Source of the DNA: Anaeramoeba flamelloides | Lineage: Eukaryota > Metamonada > Anaeramoebidae | DNA length: 64,000 nt | NCBI GenBank assembly: GCA_027625915.1 | Contig: JANTQA010000036.1 | Coordinates: 5,229,001 to 5,293,000, forward strand | Direction: 5' to 3' | Shown here: positions 12,064 to 23,539 of the stretch, piece after piece | How positions within the stretch are numbered: the first letter of the stretch is position 1 | Layout: each line of letters opens with the position of its first letter | The notes under the pieces: generated by a model | Databases searched by the model: none | The model's input: the letters and a program-made list of their open reading frames with translations, nothing else | Told to the model about the DNA's origin: nothing | Translations under genes and position numbers: made by a program

Positions 12064-12624
12064 TTTATTATTATTATTGTTGGAGATGTGTAAATTACAT
12101 GCTAAATAACTTTTGATTAAAACTTTCCTTCAAAGGTAATTTAAGTGTAAAATCATAGATTTTACAATTATTCAAGGAAAAGATAGACCCATAATTTTTT
12201 TTATGTTTAAAAAACAATAGCGAAAAAGTGAAAAAAAAAAAAAAAAAGATAAAATAAAAACTAAAATTTGAAAAGAGTATTATAACAAACAATTAGTAAA
12301 AAATCAAAAAATAAAAAAAAACCTCCCAAAATCATAGTAAAAATAATTAGAGTTAATTTAATTAAATTTATTAATTGATTATCAATGTCCATTTGGGGAT
12401 AAAATTTAGTTGTTGTAATTTCTTTTTTCTTTTTCTTTTGATTTGTCATCAACCTTTCGACATTACTTACCTATGCTTTTGAGATTATATATTATTTTCA
12501 AGTTACTTACAATTTCATATTTCAGTACCTTGGTATTAGCAAGTAACCACATTGCATTTTTCGTTTGTAACTCTTCTTTCAAATATAAAGAAGATTCCAA
12601 CAGGAAAGAAATGGAAAAAATTCG
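12064..12624 (-). mobile_element. retroposon-like repeat R, copy A (inverted)
   Basis: Same family as 29360-29928, 51170-52499 and 51525-52095 but on the minus strand. Read on the minus strand it holds the diagnostic GGAATCTTCTTTATAT...AAGAAGAGTTAC block and ends ...GTAATTTACAC followed by an AAT-rich tail. Flanks AAAAACTGAATATT (about 12050) and AAAAATTGATTATT (about 12626) are an imperfect target duplication. The matching position in the second tandem unit (about 14705) lacks the element. Confidence 0.65.
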
Positions 12625-12886
12625 AAAAAATTGATTATTAATTATATTTTCAAACATTTATTTATATTTATTAAAATTTATCAGAAATCAAATATTATTT
12701 TTTGCATATTAAGAGTATAAAAACAAGTAACCATTAATATTAAAATCTATTATTTGATAATATTTATTATTATTTTTTTTTTAGAATTATTAATTTGAAT
12801 TTAATTTTAAATGTATGATTTTCTTTTCAAAAAATGAGAAATAATAATAAAATATATTGGAAAATTTAATATACATTTTGTTAATA

Positions 12887-13083
12887 CAGTCAGTTCCACT
12901 TTTAAGGCACAAACTTTCAATGAAATTTAAGGCCCAAAAAAATCTCAAATTAAGGCACAAAATTTGTAATTTTTTTTTTTACAATTTATTTTACTAGAAT
13001 CTGAAAAATGTGCCTTAATTTGAGATTTTTTTTTGTGCCTTAAATTTTTTTGCAAGTTTGTGCCTTAAAAGCGGAACTGACTG
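12887..13083. mobile_element. palindromic TA-target MITE (CAGTCAGTT family), copy 1
   Basis: CAGTCAGTTCCACTTTTAAG... to ...AAAAGCGGAACTGACTG, flanked by TA. Both halves are inverted complements with three GGCACAAA boxes each. The empty site is preserved near 14955 in the duplicated unit (gttaTAaataat), confirming the TA target. Confidence 0.9.
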
Positions 13084-16000
13084 TAAAAAATAAATCAAAT
13101 AATTAAGATTGAGTAATTAGCTATTGATTAAAAATAATAAAATTAAAAATTATTTCTTAGTGTTAGAAGTTAGTTTTACAGGGTTTTCAAATAGTATTTT
13201 GGGAAGATGTTTTATTTTGATGTTTAAATTTTTTTTCTCATATTTTTTTTGTCCAATAAAAAGAAAAAAATGATTTAAACTGTACTTAGAAAGAAATTAT
13301 TTTATATTCAATTTTAAAAAAAATTATTGTATTTTTTTTTTCGAAATTAAGTAGATTTTTAGATTTGATTATTTAAAAACTATGTGGGTTTATTTTTAAA
13401 GTCAAATTTTGCAGATTACCATCCCCAGGAATGATGATCTCTTACAATTTTAAAGGAAAAGATATTTTTTATAAAATAGTTTGGTAATATGATTTTGAAC
13501 TTTTAGAAAATGGGGAAAATGGATCAAAACTTTGAAAATAATAAAAATTCCGTTCAGAAAATAGATATCATAAATTGGGTTCATAGTAATCAAAAATTTA
13601 ATTTGTTTTTGAAATTAAAAGATGCCCTAATTTTTTTTTTTAATTTTTTCTTACATTTACAAAACGATATTTTTTTTGAAAGGGTGCATAAGGTTTACAA
13701 TTCCTAAAATTTCAAAATTATTATCTTGTATTGGATGTGGGGAGTTCTTTTTGTAGTTCTTGGATGAATATATTCAATTTGGTATTAATTTAATTAGTGG
13801 TTCAAAATAGGAAATTTTTTCAATTTTTTTTTTTTTTTAGAAATTAGAAATGAAGAGTGTAAGTTTAATTGGCTGGAACTCAATTGATAATAAAATCTGT
13901 TTGGTGGGTTATTTATTGAAATTTTTAATTAGGTTTGGTTTTATTCAGTGCTTTTAAAAAACAATTTTTTTGCATTAAGTTAATTGGCAAAAAAGTAAAT
14001 CAAAATTTTTTTCTAGAAACCAAAAATTTAAATTTATTCTAGCCAACCTTCCCTATTTTTAGCCATATACTATGATTTTTGGAATTTGAAAAACAAAAAT
14101 AAAAAAAATGGAAAATATCTTTCTTTGAACCACACTATAAAAATCCCATACACAGTTCAAGATCATTTAATTAATAACCAAAATAACTTATCCCCAAACA
14201 CTATACATATTATCTTTTTTTTTTTTTCAAATTCCAGGGATTGTAATCATTAAATCTCAAATACTAGTATTTTTTTCTCTTAGATTTCAAATTTTTTTCA
14301 TTATTGTTGTGGAATTATTGGTTTTTTATGCAACTAGTAAATTCATTTATTTTTATTATTTTTTTCTCATTGGCAATAGAGTATTTATTTTCACAAAGAA
14401 TTAAATTATAACCTTTTAAATAGACGAGCTACTTTACCGACTCTAGAGAAATGAGTTAATATTTTTAGAAAAGTATGATTTTTTTTCAATTTAATTTCCA
14501 ATTAAAACATCTGATTCTTTTGGTTTGGATTTTTGGATTGATTTAGAAAAAGAAAAAAATTACCAAATACATTTTAATTTTTATGAAATCTCACTTTGAG
14601 TAATTTCTGATAGTTTATGTGAACAGATAACCTCAAACTTTAATCTTATTTTAAAAAGAAAAGATAATAATTAAAAAACACAATCCTTAAAGATCAGAAA
14701 AAAACTAATTATTTAAATTTTTTACAGAGATTTATTTAAATTTCTTCAAATTTATCAGATTAAGCAATAGTCTTTTTCAAATATTCAATATAAAAAAAAC
14801 CAACCATTATTATTAGAATAAGTTATTTGATAATTTTTGTTTTTAATTTGGATCATTAATTTGAATTGATTTTATTTCTTTGAAAATTTTTAAAATTCAA
14901 AATTATGAATTAATAATGGTAAAGAATATTGATATATTTAATCTTTGTGTTATAAATAATCCACTAAAAAAATTAAGATTGGGTTATTAATTCTTAATCA
15001 AAAATAATAAAATTAAACAGTATTTCTTGATGATAGACATTAAATTTTCACTTTTCAAATAAAGTATTTTGAGGCATTTTTTAACTCAATGGTTTGGTTG
15101 TTTTTCTCACTATTTTTTTTTTCATGCAAAAACGATAACATTGATATAATCTGTTTTTAGGATAAAGAAAATATTTTTTTCAATTTTTACTAACTTTTGT
15201 TGGACTTTTTTTGAAATTAAATAGATTTTTTGTACAGAGTTATTTCAAAACCTAGTATTTTATTCTTAAAATGTTATTTAGTTCACTTCATTCAAGGAAA
15301 TAATATTTCAATCTTCTTTCATAGAAAATAATTTTTTTGGAATTATTTAATAATTTAGAAATAAGTTGAATTTTCAAAACTATTTTAAAAAATCAGAAAA
15401 AAGAGAACAAAGTTTTTAAAAACAATAAATTCATTTCCCAAAATCGAATTAAAGCTAAGTTTGGTCTTATCGTAATCAGATTTTTTCTTGGTTTTTCAAT
15501 TCTGAGATGCGTAACAATTTTTTGAATTCGCTATTAAATTTACTTGATGATTTTTTATCTTGATGTTACCTCAAAGGAAAAACTAAAAAATCGTAATAAA
15601 TATATTCAAAAAAACCTTCAAGGATTCAAAAAAAAGTTTCTATTCGAAGTAATTAGTGTTCTTTCAGTACTGTTAAATGTACAATAAAAAGATCAAAATT
15701 TTCATTCAGCTTTCCAAAATAATCTCCACACATAGAATAAAATAAACCAACAAAGCCCACGATCCTAAAAGGAAAATAAATAATTTAAACTGATTTAGGA
15801 ATGAAAAATTTGAAAGGCTAACATGATTTAAAAAATCTTTTTGTAGTAAGCTGAATGAAAATTTTGTTTCGTCTGTTTTTCCATCATGCGTAAATTAACT
15901 TTTAAGATTTATTCAAAAAATATTTAGACGAAGAAATTCTAAAATAAAAAAAAAGCGACAAAGAGTTTTTGGGAACGAGCAAAACCAATTTAAAAAAGAC

Positions 16001-16195
16001 ACAAATTAACATTTATCTTTGACAAAATAATTCATTTTTTTTCAAATTTTATTTTTTTCCACAAGTTTTAGTTATAAAACCAAAACCTGAAATGTAACTT
16101 TTTTATTGTTTCTTGACTGATTATCAATCAAACAATTTTAATTTTTTTAATTTGCTTGTTCCTTTGTTTAATTTTTTGCTTTTATTATTCATTAG

Positions 16196-17116
16196 GTCTT
16201 CTAGCAGCTCTTCGGATCCTGGTAGCAAGAGTTTTACAAATTCTTCACCCAGCGAAAGCAGTTCAAGCTCCAATAATGAGAATGATGAAAAAGTACGAAA
16301 GAAAAATAAGAACTCAGAAAACGATGTCTCCTCGTCTGAAGAGAAAAGTAAGAAAAAAAACAATTCGGGTTCTTCTAATCGTGACAATGAAAAGGAAAGC
16401 TTTTCAAAAAAAAGAAAAAAAAAAGGTAAAAAAGATGCAGAAAAAAAAAAAATAAAAAAGAAAAAAGGAAGTAAAAAAGGAAGGAAAAAAGAAAAGAAAA
16501 AAGGAAAGAAAAAAGAAACGAAAAAAGGAAAGAAAAAAGGAAAGAAAAAAGGAAAGAAAAATTCTTCTGGTTCTGATGAAAATGAGGATAAAAACAAGAG
16601 TGAAAATGAAAGTGAAAACGAAAGTGAAAAAGACAGTGAAAGCGAAAGTGAACAAAAAAAAAAAAAAACAAGAAAAAAGAAAAGAAAAAAGACAAACAAA
16701 AAGAAAAAGAAAAGAAAAAAGAAAAAAAAAAACACAAAAACAAAAAAAAGGAAAAAGAAAAGAAAAATTCATCTGATTCTTCTGCTTCTTCTGAGAAAAA
16801 AAAAACTTCTGAAAATGAAAGCGAAAGTGAAAATGGTTCTGAGGAAAATGAGGATAAAAATAAGAGTGAAAGTGAAAGTGAAAATGGTAGTGAAAGCGAA
16901 AGTGAAAGCGAAAGTGAACAAGACAAGAAAAAAAACAAGAAAAAAAACAAGAAAAAAGAAAAAGAAAAGAAAAAAGAAAAAAAAAAACACAAAAACAAAA
17001 AAAGAAAAAGAAAAGAAAAAATTCATCTGATTCTTCTGCTTCTGACAAAAAAAAAACTTCTGAAAATGAAAGCGAAAGTGAAAATGGTTCTGATGGAAAT
17101 GAAGAAAGTGAAAGAG

Positions 17117-17153
<37 letters not shown>

Positions 17154-17295
17154 AAGCGAGAACGAAAGTGAAAAAGACAAGAAAAAAAACAAGAAAAAAG
17201 AAAAGAAAAAAGGAAAGAAAAAAGAGAAGAAAAAAGAAAAGAAAAAGAAAAGAAAAAAGAAAAGAAAAAAGAAAAAGAAAAGAAAAAAGAAAAAG

Positions 17296-17347
<52 letters not shown>

Positions 17348-17568
17348 AAAGAAAAAAGAAAAGAAAAAAGAAAAGAAAAAAGAAAAGAAAAAAGAAAAGA
17401 AAAAAGAAAAAGAAAAGAAAAAAGAAAAGAAAAAACACAAAAACAAAAAAAAGGAAAAAGAAAAGAAAAATTCATCTGATTCTTCTGCTTCTTCTGACAA
17501 AAAAAAAACTTCTGAAAATGAAAGCGAAAGTGAAAATGGTTCTGATGGAAATGAAGAAAGTGAAAGAG

Positions 17569-17605
<37 letters not shown>

Positions 17606-17897
17606 AAGCGAGAACGAAAGTGAAAAAGACAAGAAAAAAAACAAGAAAAAAGGAAAGAAAAAAGAGAAGAAAAAAGAGAAGAAAAAAGAAAAGAAAAAAG
17701 AAAAAAAAAAAGAAAAGAAAAAAGAAAAGAAAAAACACAAAAATAAAAAAAAGGAAAAAGAAAAGAAAAATTCTTTTGATTCTTCTAATTCTTCTGAAGA
17801 AGAGAAAAACAATGAATCTAATACTTCTGATGATTCCAATGACTCTGACGATTCTGATGATTCGAAAGAAAATTCTAGTTCTGATTCGGATCAAAAA

Positions 17898-17950
<53 letters not shown>

Positions 17951-20228
17951 GAGAAAGAGAAAGAGAAAGAGAAAGAGAAAGAGAAAGAGAAAGAGAAAGA
18001 GAAAGAGAAAGAGAAAGAGAAAGAGAAAAAGAAAGAGAAAAAGAAAGAGAAAAAAAAAAAAAAAAAAATATAACAAGATCAAAATTGAACATGAAAAAAA
18101 CCAAATAAAAGTCTGCTTTTTAATCCGAGTTACTAATTTAATATTTGAAAATGATATTCTTCATCAAATACAAACGACAATTAAATATTGTATCGAAAAA
18201 AACAAAAATGAGGCCAAAAAAATTCAAAAGGTGATCGACTATTTTATTCAAAAGAAGCTCAAAGAAAACCGAAAAAAAATTAAGAAAAGGCACATTACAG
18301 AAGAAGGCATTAAAAGAAAAGTCATGACTAGCTTTCAAAAGACCGTCTTTTCATTAGTGTTTGTGATACCCTTTTTGGATAAAGAAAAAAGCACGCCTGT
18401 GCTTAATTTCACTTCAGATCCAGAGGAATTAGATAAACAAATGGAAGAGGTGTTGAAATTATATGAAACAAGGGAAAATTATGGTCACGACTTTAACCTG
18501 GAGCCATCGAGATTAGAATATGTTGGGATGGCCTCGGCAAACGATCTCGACTGGGGACAAGACCGCAACATCTTGATTCACGTCAGTGGCTCTGAGCCGT
18601 ATAAGGACCCAGAAAGACCAAAGCACCACAATGAGATCTTGGTTAAGCTCATCAAGGACTACCTTCGAAAGAACATCATATATTACCATTGGAGAATCAA
18701 CAACAAATTTGACAAAAATTTGATTACTATTATGAAGAAATACAACAAGCTTGCCATGGAAAAGTCGACGGCCAAATATGTCAATTTTGAAAAGAAAAAT
18801 TTCACTGTACAATTAAAAGATGTGATTTCAAATTCAAGTTATTCAGCCAAATGCCCCGAGTTTGCCAAGGACACCCACACAGAGCTTGAGAAATTACAAG
18901 ACAACAGTGATGATGACGAAAACGAAGATGGGGATATTGGCGATTATAAGATCCCCGAAAATGAAGACGGCACAACGGAAAAAGCAGAAATTTTGATCTT
19001 TAACGGCAATGAGTATGAGGACTATTTGAAGGAGGAACAAGTAAAAATGGATTTCACGCACCTGGGAACTAAAAAATTCACCTTCCAAGGCGGGCTTTAT
19101 AAAACTGGGAACCATCGCGTTGTTTATAAAATGGTAGATGAAAAGGGCAACGTTTATGTTGCCAAATTTTGGAAGCATGTAAAGGAAGAAAAAAAACAAA
19201 AACAATTCTGTGAAAAGCATATCTTATCTCAGCATTTTTCAAAATTTATTGCCAACGCGTTTATAGCCAAGAGGCCATTGAGATCTGTTGATGTACTCAG
19301 GGAGTTCATGGTGATTTTCAAAGATCGGGAAAAAAATAAGATTTGTTGTGTCGAGCCATATATTGATAATCAAATTGTACATTTTTCAAATAATATGCGG
19401 GAGGATATTGATAAGGCTAAATGTACCGCCGTTTATGCCTTTGCCCATTTTTCTTATAACAACTATGATAAAAAAATTGCCGTCACAGGATTAAAGGGGG
19501 TTTACTTTAAAAGTACAGGATATTTATTAATCTCGCCGACAATTGATTCGCAGATCAAGGGAAAATTTGGTAAGACCGATCGGGGCAAAAAAGGAATTGA
19601 AGACTTTTTTAAAAATCATTCCTGTAGCTACCAATGCCGTGATTTTAAACTTGAAAAGCATGAATTACAACAGAAAGAAAGTGTAACTGGTACATCTTCA
19701 AAATCTTCACATTTTCTTCTATTTTGTAGCAACTATCATTGCTCAAACTTTAATTTTATTGAATGTAACAAATTTAACAAAGAAAAAGAAGAAAAGTGCC
19801 GAAAATGTATCCAAAAGGAAAATAAATCCAATTCATTTTCAAAATTACACAATAGGAGAAAGAAAAGTAAGCAAAAGAATAAAAAAAATGGAAAGGATCA
19901 AAAAAAAGGAAGGAGGCATAGTAAGGATAAAAGAAGAAGGATACATAGAGATAAACAAAAAAAAAAGAAAAAATACGAGAAGAACAAAAAGAAACAAAAA
20001 AAAGAAAAGGAAAGGGAAAAACATGAGAACAAAAAAAAGGAAAAGAGAAGGGTGGAAAGAGAAAGAGAAAGAGAAAGAGAAAGAAAAAGAAAAATACATA
20101 GAAAGAAGAAAAGAGAAAGAGAAAGAAGAAAAGAGAAAGAGAAAAAAAAAAAAAAAGAGAAAAATAAAAAAAATGAGAAAATAAAAATAAAAATAGATCG
20201 AAACTTTTTATTCCAAAAAGAATGTTAG
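16196..20228 (+). CDS. VWA-like plus alpha-kinase (MHCK/eEF2K-type) domain protein with long Ser/Glu/Lys repeat N-terminus; probable pseudokinase
   Basis: From 17478 to 20228 one frame is open. A Ser/Asp/Glu stretch and a poly-Lys plus Lys-Glu tract lead into a VWA-like domain (about 18108-18830; FLIRVTNLI where VWA domains have the metal-site DxTGS, later HVSGSEPYKD and IIYYHWRINNKFDKNL). An acidic linker follows, then an alpha-kinase domain (about 19080-19660): GGLYKTGNHRVVYKM, VYVAKFW (nucleotide Lys), ICCVEPYI, AFAHFSY, GKFGKTDRGKKGIEDFF and the zinc motif HSCSYQC (HxCxxxC). Where active members have DxQGV and TDP, this protein has GLKGV and ISP, so catalysis is doubtful. The C-terminus is about 150 residues of basic low complexity. 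Upstream (16196-17478) similar Ser/Glu units continue, but each intervening Lys linker changes frame. The first exon and true start were not found; an acceptor (attcattag) precedes 16196. Fold call secure; loss of activity inferred. Confidence 0.85.
16400..18070. repeat. purine-strand coding repeats (Ser/Glu units with Lys linkers)
   Basis: Nearly pure A/G on the + strand. Four related units begin near 16575, 16775, 17029 and 17478, the last three with TCATCTGATTCTTCTGCTTC, each followed by GAAAGT/GAAAGC arrays (Ser-Glu) and an AAAAG-rich Lys linker. Includes A-runs of about 55 (17290-17345) and about 45 (17898-17943) and a (GAGAAA)n tract at 17944-18050. Unit spacings 200, 254 and 449 are all 2 modulo 3; the last spacing (300) is in frame. 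Confidence 0.85.
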
Positions 20229-20656
20229 AATTATCCAAGCTTACAAACACAATAATAATCTGATATTAATATTACATTATAAAATATGTAATTGTTTTTT
20301 AGAATTGAAAAAATAAAATTTCTTTAAGATATGACTTCAAATTTGCCTATTAACAAAGCTTGACAAAAAAAAAAAGTATTGTTCCTCACCATGTCTTTTT
20401 TTAATATATTATTATTATTATTATTTTATTCTTTAAATTTATATTATTGATAATTCTGTTTTTTTTTAGTTTTAATTATTTTTATAAATTTTCAATTATT
20501 TTAATTTTATATTTTTATTTTTTCATTTTTTTTTTTGACTATTAAATTATTTCAATCTTTCAAACAAACAAATAGTTTTATTTTGAGATTATATTTTTTT
20601 TTAAATTGAAAAAAAATTGGTTTCTCTTTTTTTAGAATTTTTTGATTTATTGTTAA
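20229..20656. other. 3' flank of the alpha-kinase gene
   Basis: AT-rich spacer with T-runs and an ATT repeat near 20405. No gene seen. Confidence 0.5.
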
Positions 20657-21701
20657 GCGATCAGTCTTCTACAAAAACCAGAAAAAATTGTAAAATATGT
20701 AATTGGTGTTATTCTCTACTTATAAATTTTGTAGATGCCAAGTGTCAAAAAATTCTGATCGACAAAGAGACCAAAACAAGAATATTTTTTTTGTTAGATC
20801 AATTTTTTTTTTTCATTTTTTTCTGAAAAAGTAAACTTTTAAATTCATCTTATTTTTCACATTATCAAAATTTTTTACCCTGTTTATTATCATTTCCATC
20901 ATTATTATACAACAACAAGTCTTTGTTACCAGGAATATAAATATAAAGATTTTTTTTTTTTTTTTAGATACTTCTTTTAGTTAACCAAAAAAAATGATAT
21001 ATTTAAAAGATTTGAAAATACTTGTATTTTTTTAAGAAGAGTAGACATAATAATTAAAGTTTTAAAGTCATTTAAAAATTTTACCAAGAAATTTTTTTTT
21101 ATATTTTAAGGGAGTTGCTACACCATAAGACATGATAAAAATTTGAGAGAGATGAGATAATAACATTTTATTTTAGTGGCGTGTGATCGTAGATTCTCGA
21201 AAATTTTTTTAAAAAAATTATTTGAAATTTTTTTTTTCGTGATGTTCAACAATAAAAAAATTGAGATTATATTGATAAAATAGTTTTTTTTTTTTATTAT
21301 TTTTTTATTAAAATAAACTTAATTCGATTAATTTGGACACAGTTTAAACCGTTGGAAAAATAACAATAACATAATTTACATCCAATTGGAAATTAATTTT
21401 AATTCAACAAACTATTTCATTTTTTGTTTTTGTTTTCATTTCTTTTTTTCAGTTACTTAATCGGTTTAATTAGATCTGAAATTTTTTTTAGATGGTTGAT
21501 AGATGGTTACAGTTGAGTTTGTTAAATTGAAAAATCCACATATAACCGGTGTATGGTATCTTATCATTTGATCGATCAACCATTGTTGGTGTAATTTTAA
21601 CAAATTACCAATATATTTTTTGTTCAAACTCTTTCATTTCAGCTATTTTCATTTTTTTTGGACACACTTGTTTTGATTTTTTGTTTTATATTGTTTTCTT
21701 A

Positions 21702-21898
21702 CAGTCAGTTTCACTTTTAAGGCACAAACTTTCAACGAAATTTAAGGCACAAAAAAATCTCAAATTAAGACACAAAATTTGGAATTTTTTTTTTTACAAT
21801 TTATTTTTACTAGAATTTGAATTTTGTGCTTTAATTTGAGATTTTTTTTGTGCCTTAAATTTCGTTGAAAGTTTGTGCCTTAAAAGTGAAACTGACTG
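21702..21898. mobile_element. CAGTCAGTT-family MITE, copy 2
   Basis: Complete palindrome with TA on both sides, CAGTCAGTTTCACTTTTAAG to its inverted complement. Six GGCACAAA-type boxes. Nested in the 21110-22862 element. Confidence 0.9.
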
Positions 21899-22321
21899 TA
21901 TATTAGGATAAAATTATTACTTAAAAAAACATTAATACTATGTTACTTAAATCTGGTTTTATATTAGGTTTGGGAGAATATATTAAATTGAGTTTTTGTT
22001 CCCCTATTTTTGATTTTAGATGTTTCCAAATTTTTGGAATGGGGTATAGTTTTTTTTTTGGGAGAAGATAATTTCAGATTCTTTGAATAAAACTTATAGC
22101 TATTTTGTGGTTTAAACTTTGATAACATATAATCATATTCACTTCTCATATTTCACTAAACCCAACGATTAAAAATCCTAACAAGTAATAATTTGACTTA
22201 ATTATTCTTTTTTTGGAATCTTATAGCTATTTAAGTCCCATTTATGTTTCCTTTTATGATTCTCTCAATTGTAATATTGTTGTTCTTTGTAAACAGAATC
22301 CATTAATCCTAAATGCCACTA

Positions 22322-22518
22322 CAGTCAGTTTCACTTTTAAGGCACAAACTTTCAACGAAATTTAAGGCACAAAAAAATCTCAAATTAAGGCACAAAATTT
22401 GAAATTTCATTTTTTACAATTTATTTTTACTAGACTTTGAATTTTGTACCTTAATTTGAGATTTTTTGTGTGCCTTAAATTTTGTTGAAAGTTTGTGCCT
22501 TAAAAGTGAAACTGACTG
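22322..22518. mobile_element. CAGTCAGTT-family MITE, copy 3
   Basis: Complete palindrome with TA target duplication, 424 bp from copy 2 and in the same host element. Confidence 0.9.
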
Positions 22519-22608
22519 TAATAAAAAAATATTTCTAATTGCTTTATGTTGTCAGGATTAAAAAAATCTCAAAAATGATGAAAAAATAAAAAATGAAAAA
22601 ATTAAATA

Positions 22609-22699
22609 CCACAATAGAATGTTGAGAGAAGAATAAAAGATAAGTCATTCAACATTCAAAACACTATTTTAAGCAATTCAACTCAACATTCTATTGTGG
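22609..22699. repeat. short hairpin element
   Basis: CCACAATAGAATGTTGAG at 22609 is repeated inverted as CTCAACATTCTATTGTGG ending at 22699. A foldback about 91 bp long, nested in the 21110-22862 element. Confidence 0.6.
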
Positions 22700-23539
22700 C
22701 AATTTCTTTGAGACTTTGAAAAAAAAATTTAAAAAATCTAATGAATGAAGTACTTTAAATAATAAAAATCAATGAGGTACAACCAGAGTAAAAAATGTTA
22801 TTTTCTGATCCTCTTCAGAATTGCAAAAAAGTGAAAAATTTTTCTTTACCCTGGCTACTCCCTTAAGATTAAATTCAATTTTTCAAAATATAATTTATTT
22901 GAAGATATTTGGAAATTAGGTAATTTTATCCCCAAATTTCAAAATCATTTTTTTTCTGACAAAAATGATTTTAATTGTTACAAGAATTCTTGTGAATTAG
23001 AACAAACAATTTATTAAAAAATTTTTCAAAATTGAAAATTTTTTTGCAATTTTTATTTATTTTTTGAAAACTTGTAAACAACTTTTTTGAAACACAAAAT
23101 ATAAAAATTTTTTTTGTTTAATAGATCACAATTTAATTTAGAAATTTCAGTTAAACACTTAATCAAATATTCATTTATTTAACCACATATACCACAATTA
23201 GTTATATTGGCTAATATTTGAATTGAAATATAAATTATTAAAAAGAAAGAACCAAATAAAAAATTTTCAATCGAAATCAAGACTTTGTAACATAAAATGA
23301 AAATAATGTTTTCCCATTTTCAAGAATTAACTTAATTTTTAATAAAAATAATAGGTTACTTGTTTTCATTTTATATTGGAAATATTCAAATTCTGGATTT
23401 CAAAAAAGAGACTCAAACCAAAAAATTGTTTAAATGATGTTAAATCATACATTTCAAAAGTCAAAACAAAAATTACAAAAAAAGATTATTTTCAAGATCT
23501 TGACAAAATTTCATTTTATTTTAAAAAATTCTACCCCCT

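Larger units (their letters stand above)
9440..15600. repeat. degenerate tandem duplication (X-Y, X-Y, partial X)
   Basis: Block X is seen at about 9440-10310, 13440-14310 and partly at 15360-15600; an alignable landmark is AGGTTTGCAATTCCT near 9655 against AGGTTTACAATTCCT near 13690. Block Y is seen at about 11760-13400 and 14440-15350; landmark ATGAAATCTCACTTT near 11931 and 14585. The second unit is about 1.8 kb. The first has grown to about 4 kb through later insertions (retroposon R at 12064, MITE at 12887, and about 1.4 kb between X1 and Y1). The second copy preserves empty sites for two of them. Not a satellite: copies are old and diverged. Confidence 0.6.
21110..22862. mobile_element. 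second TTAA-target transposon nested in copy 2 (1753 bp)
   Basis: Flanked by TTAA at 21106-21109 and 22863-22866. Ends GGGAGTTGCTAC and, inverted, GGGAGTAGCCAG. The uninterrupted sister copy reads gtaTTAAgacaaaattc at about 3135, an empty site that proves the TTAA duplication. No transposase frame; it contains two MITEs and a hairpin element. Confidence 0.8.
20657..23539. mobile_element. TTAA-target transposon, copy 2, interrupted
   Basis: Sister of 2684-3789. Left end follows TTAA (GCGATCAGTCTTCTAC against GGGACTAGTCTTCTAC) and the right end is CTACCCCC then TTAA at 23540. Inner sequence aligns with copy 1 along its length, for example TTTTATCCCCAAATTTCAAA against TTTTATCCTCAAAATTCAAA. About 1.75 kb in the middle (21110-22862) is a younger element; without it the length is about 1.13 kb, matching copy 1. 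Confidence 0.75.

Noticed and set aside
13510-13707. ATG-started 65-residue frame
   Set aside because: Lies inside tandem block X; the equivalent positions in the other copies are not open, so it is chance.
16124-17839. Several Phe-, Ser- and Leu-rich minus-strand frames
   Set aside because: Antisense shadows of the purine-rich coding repeats.
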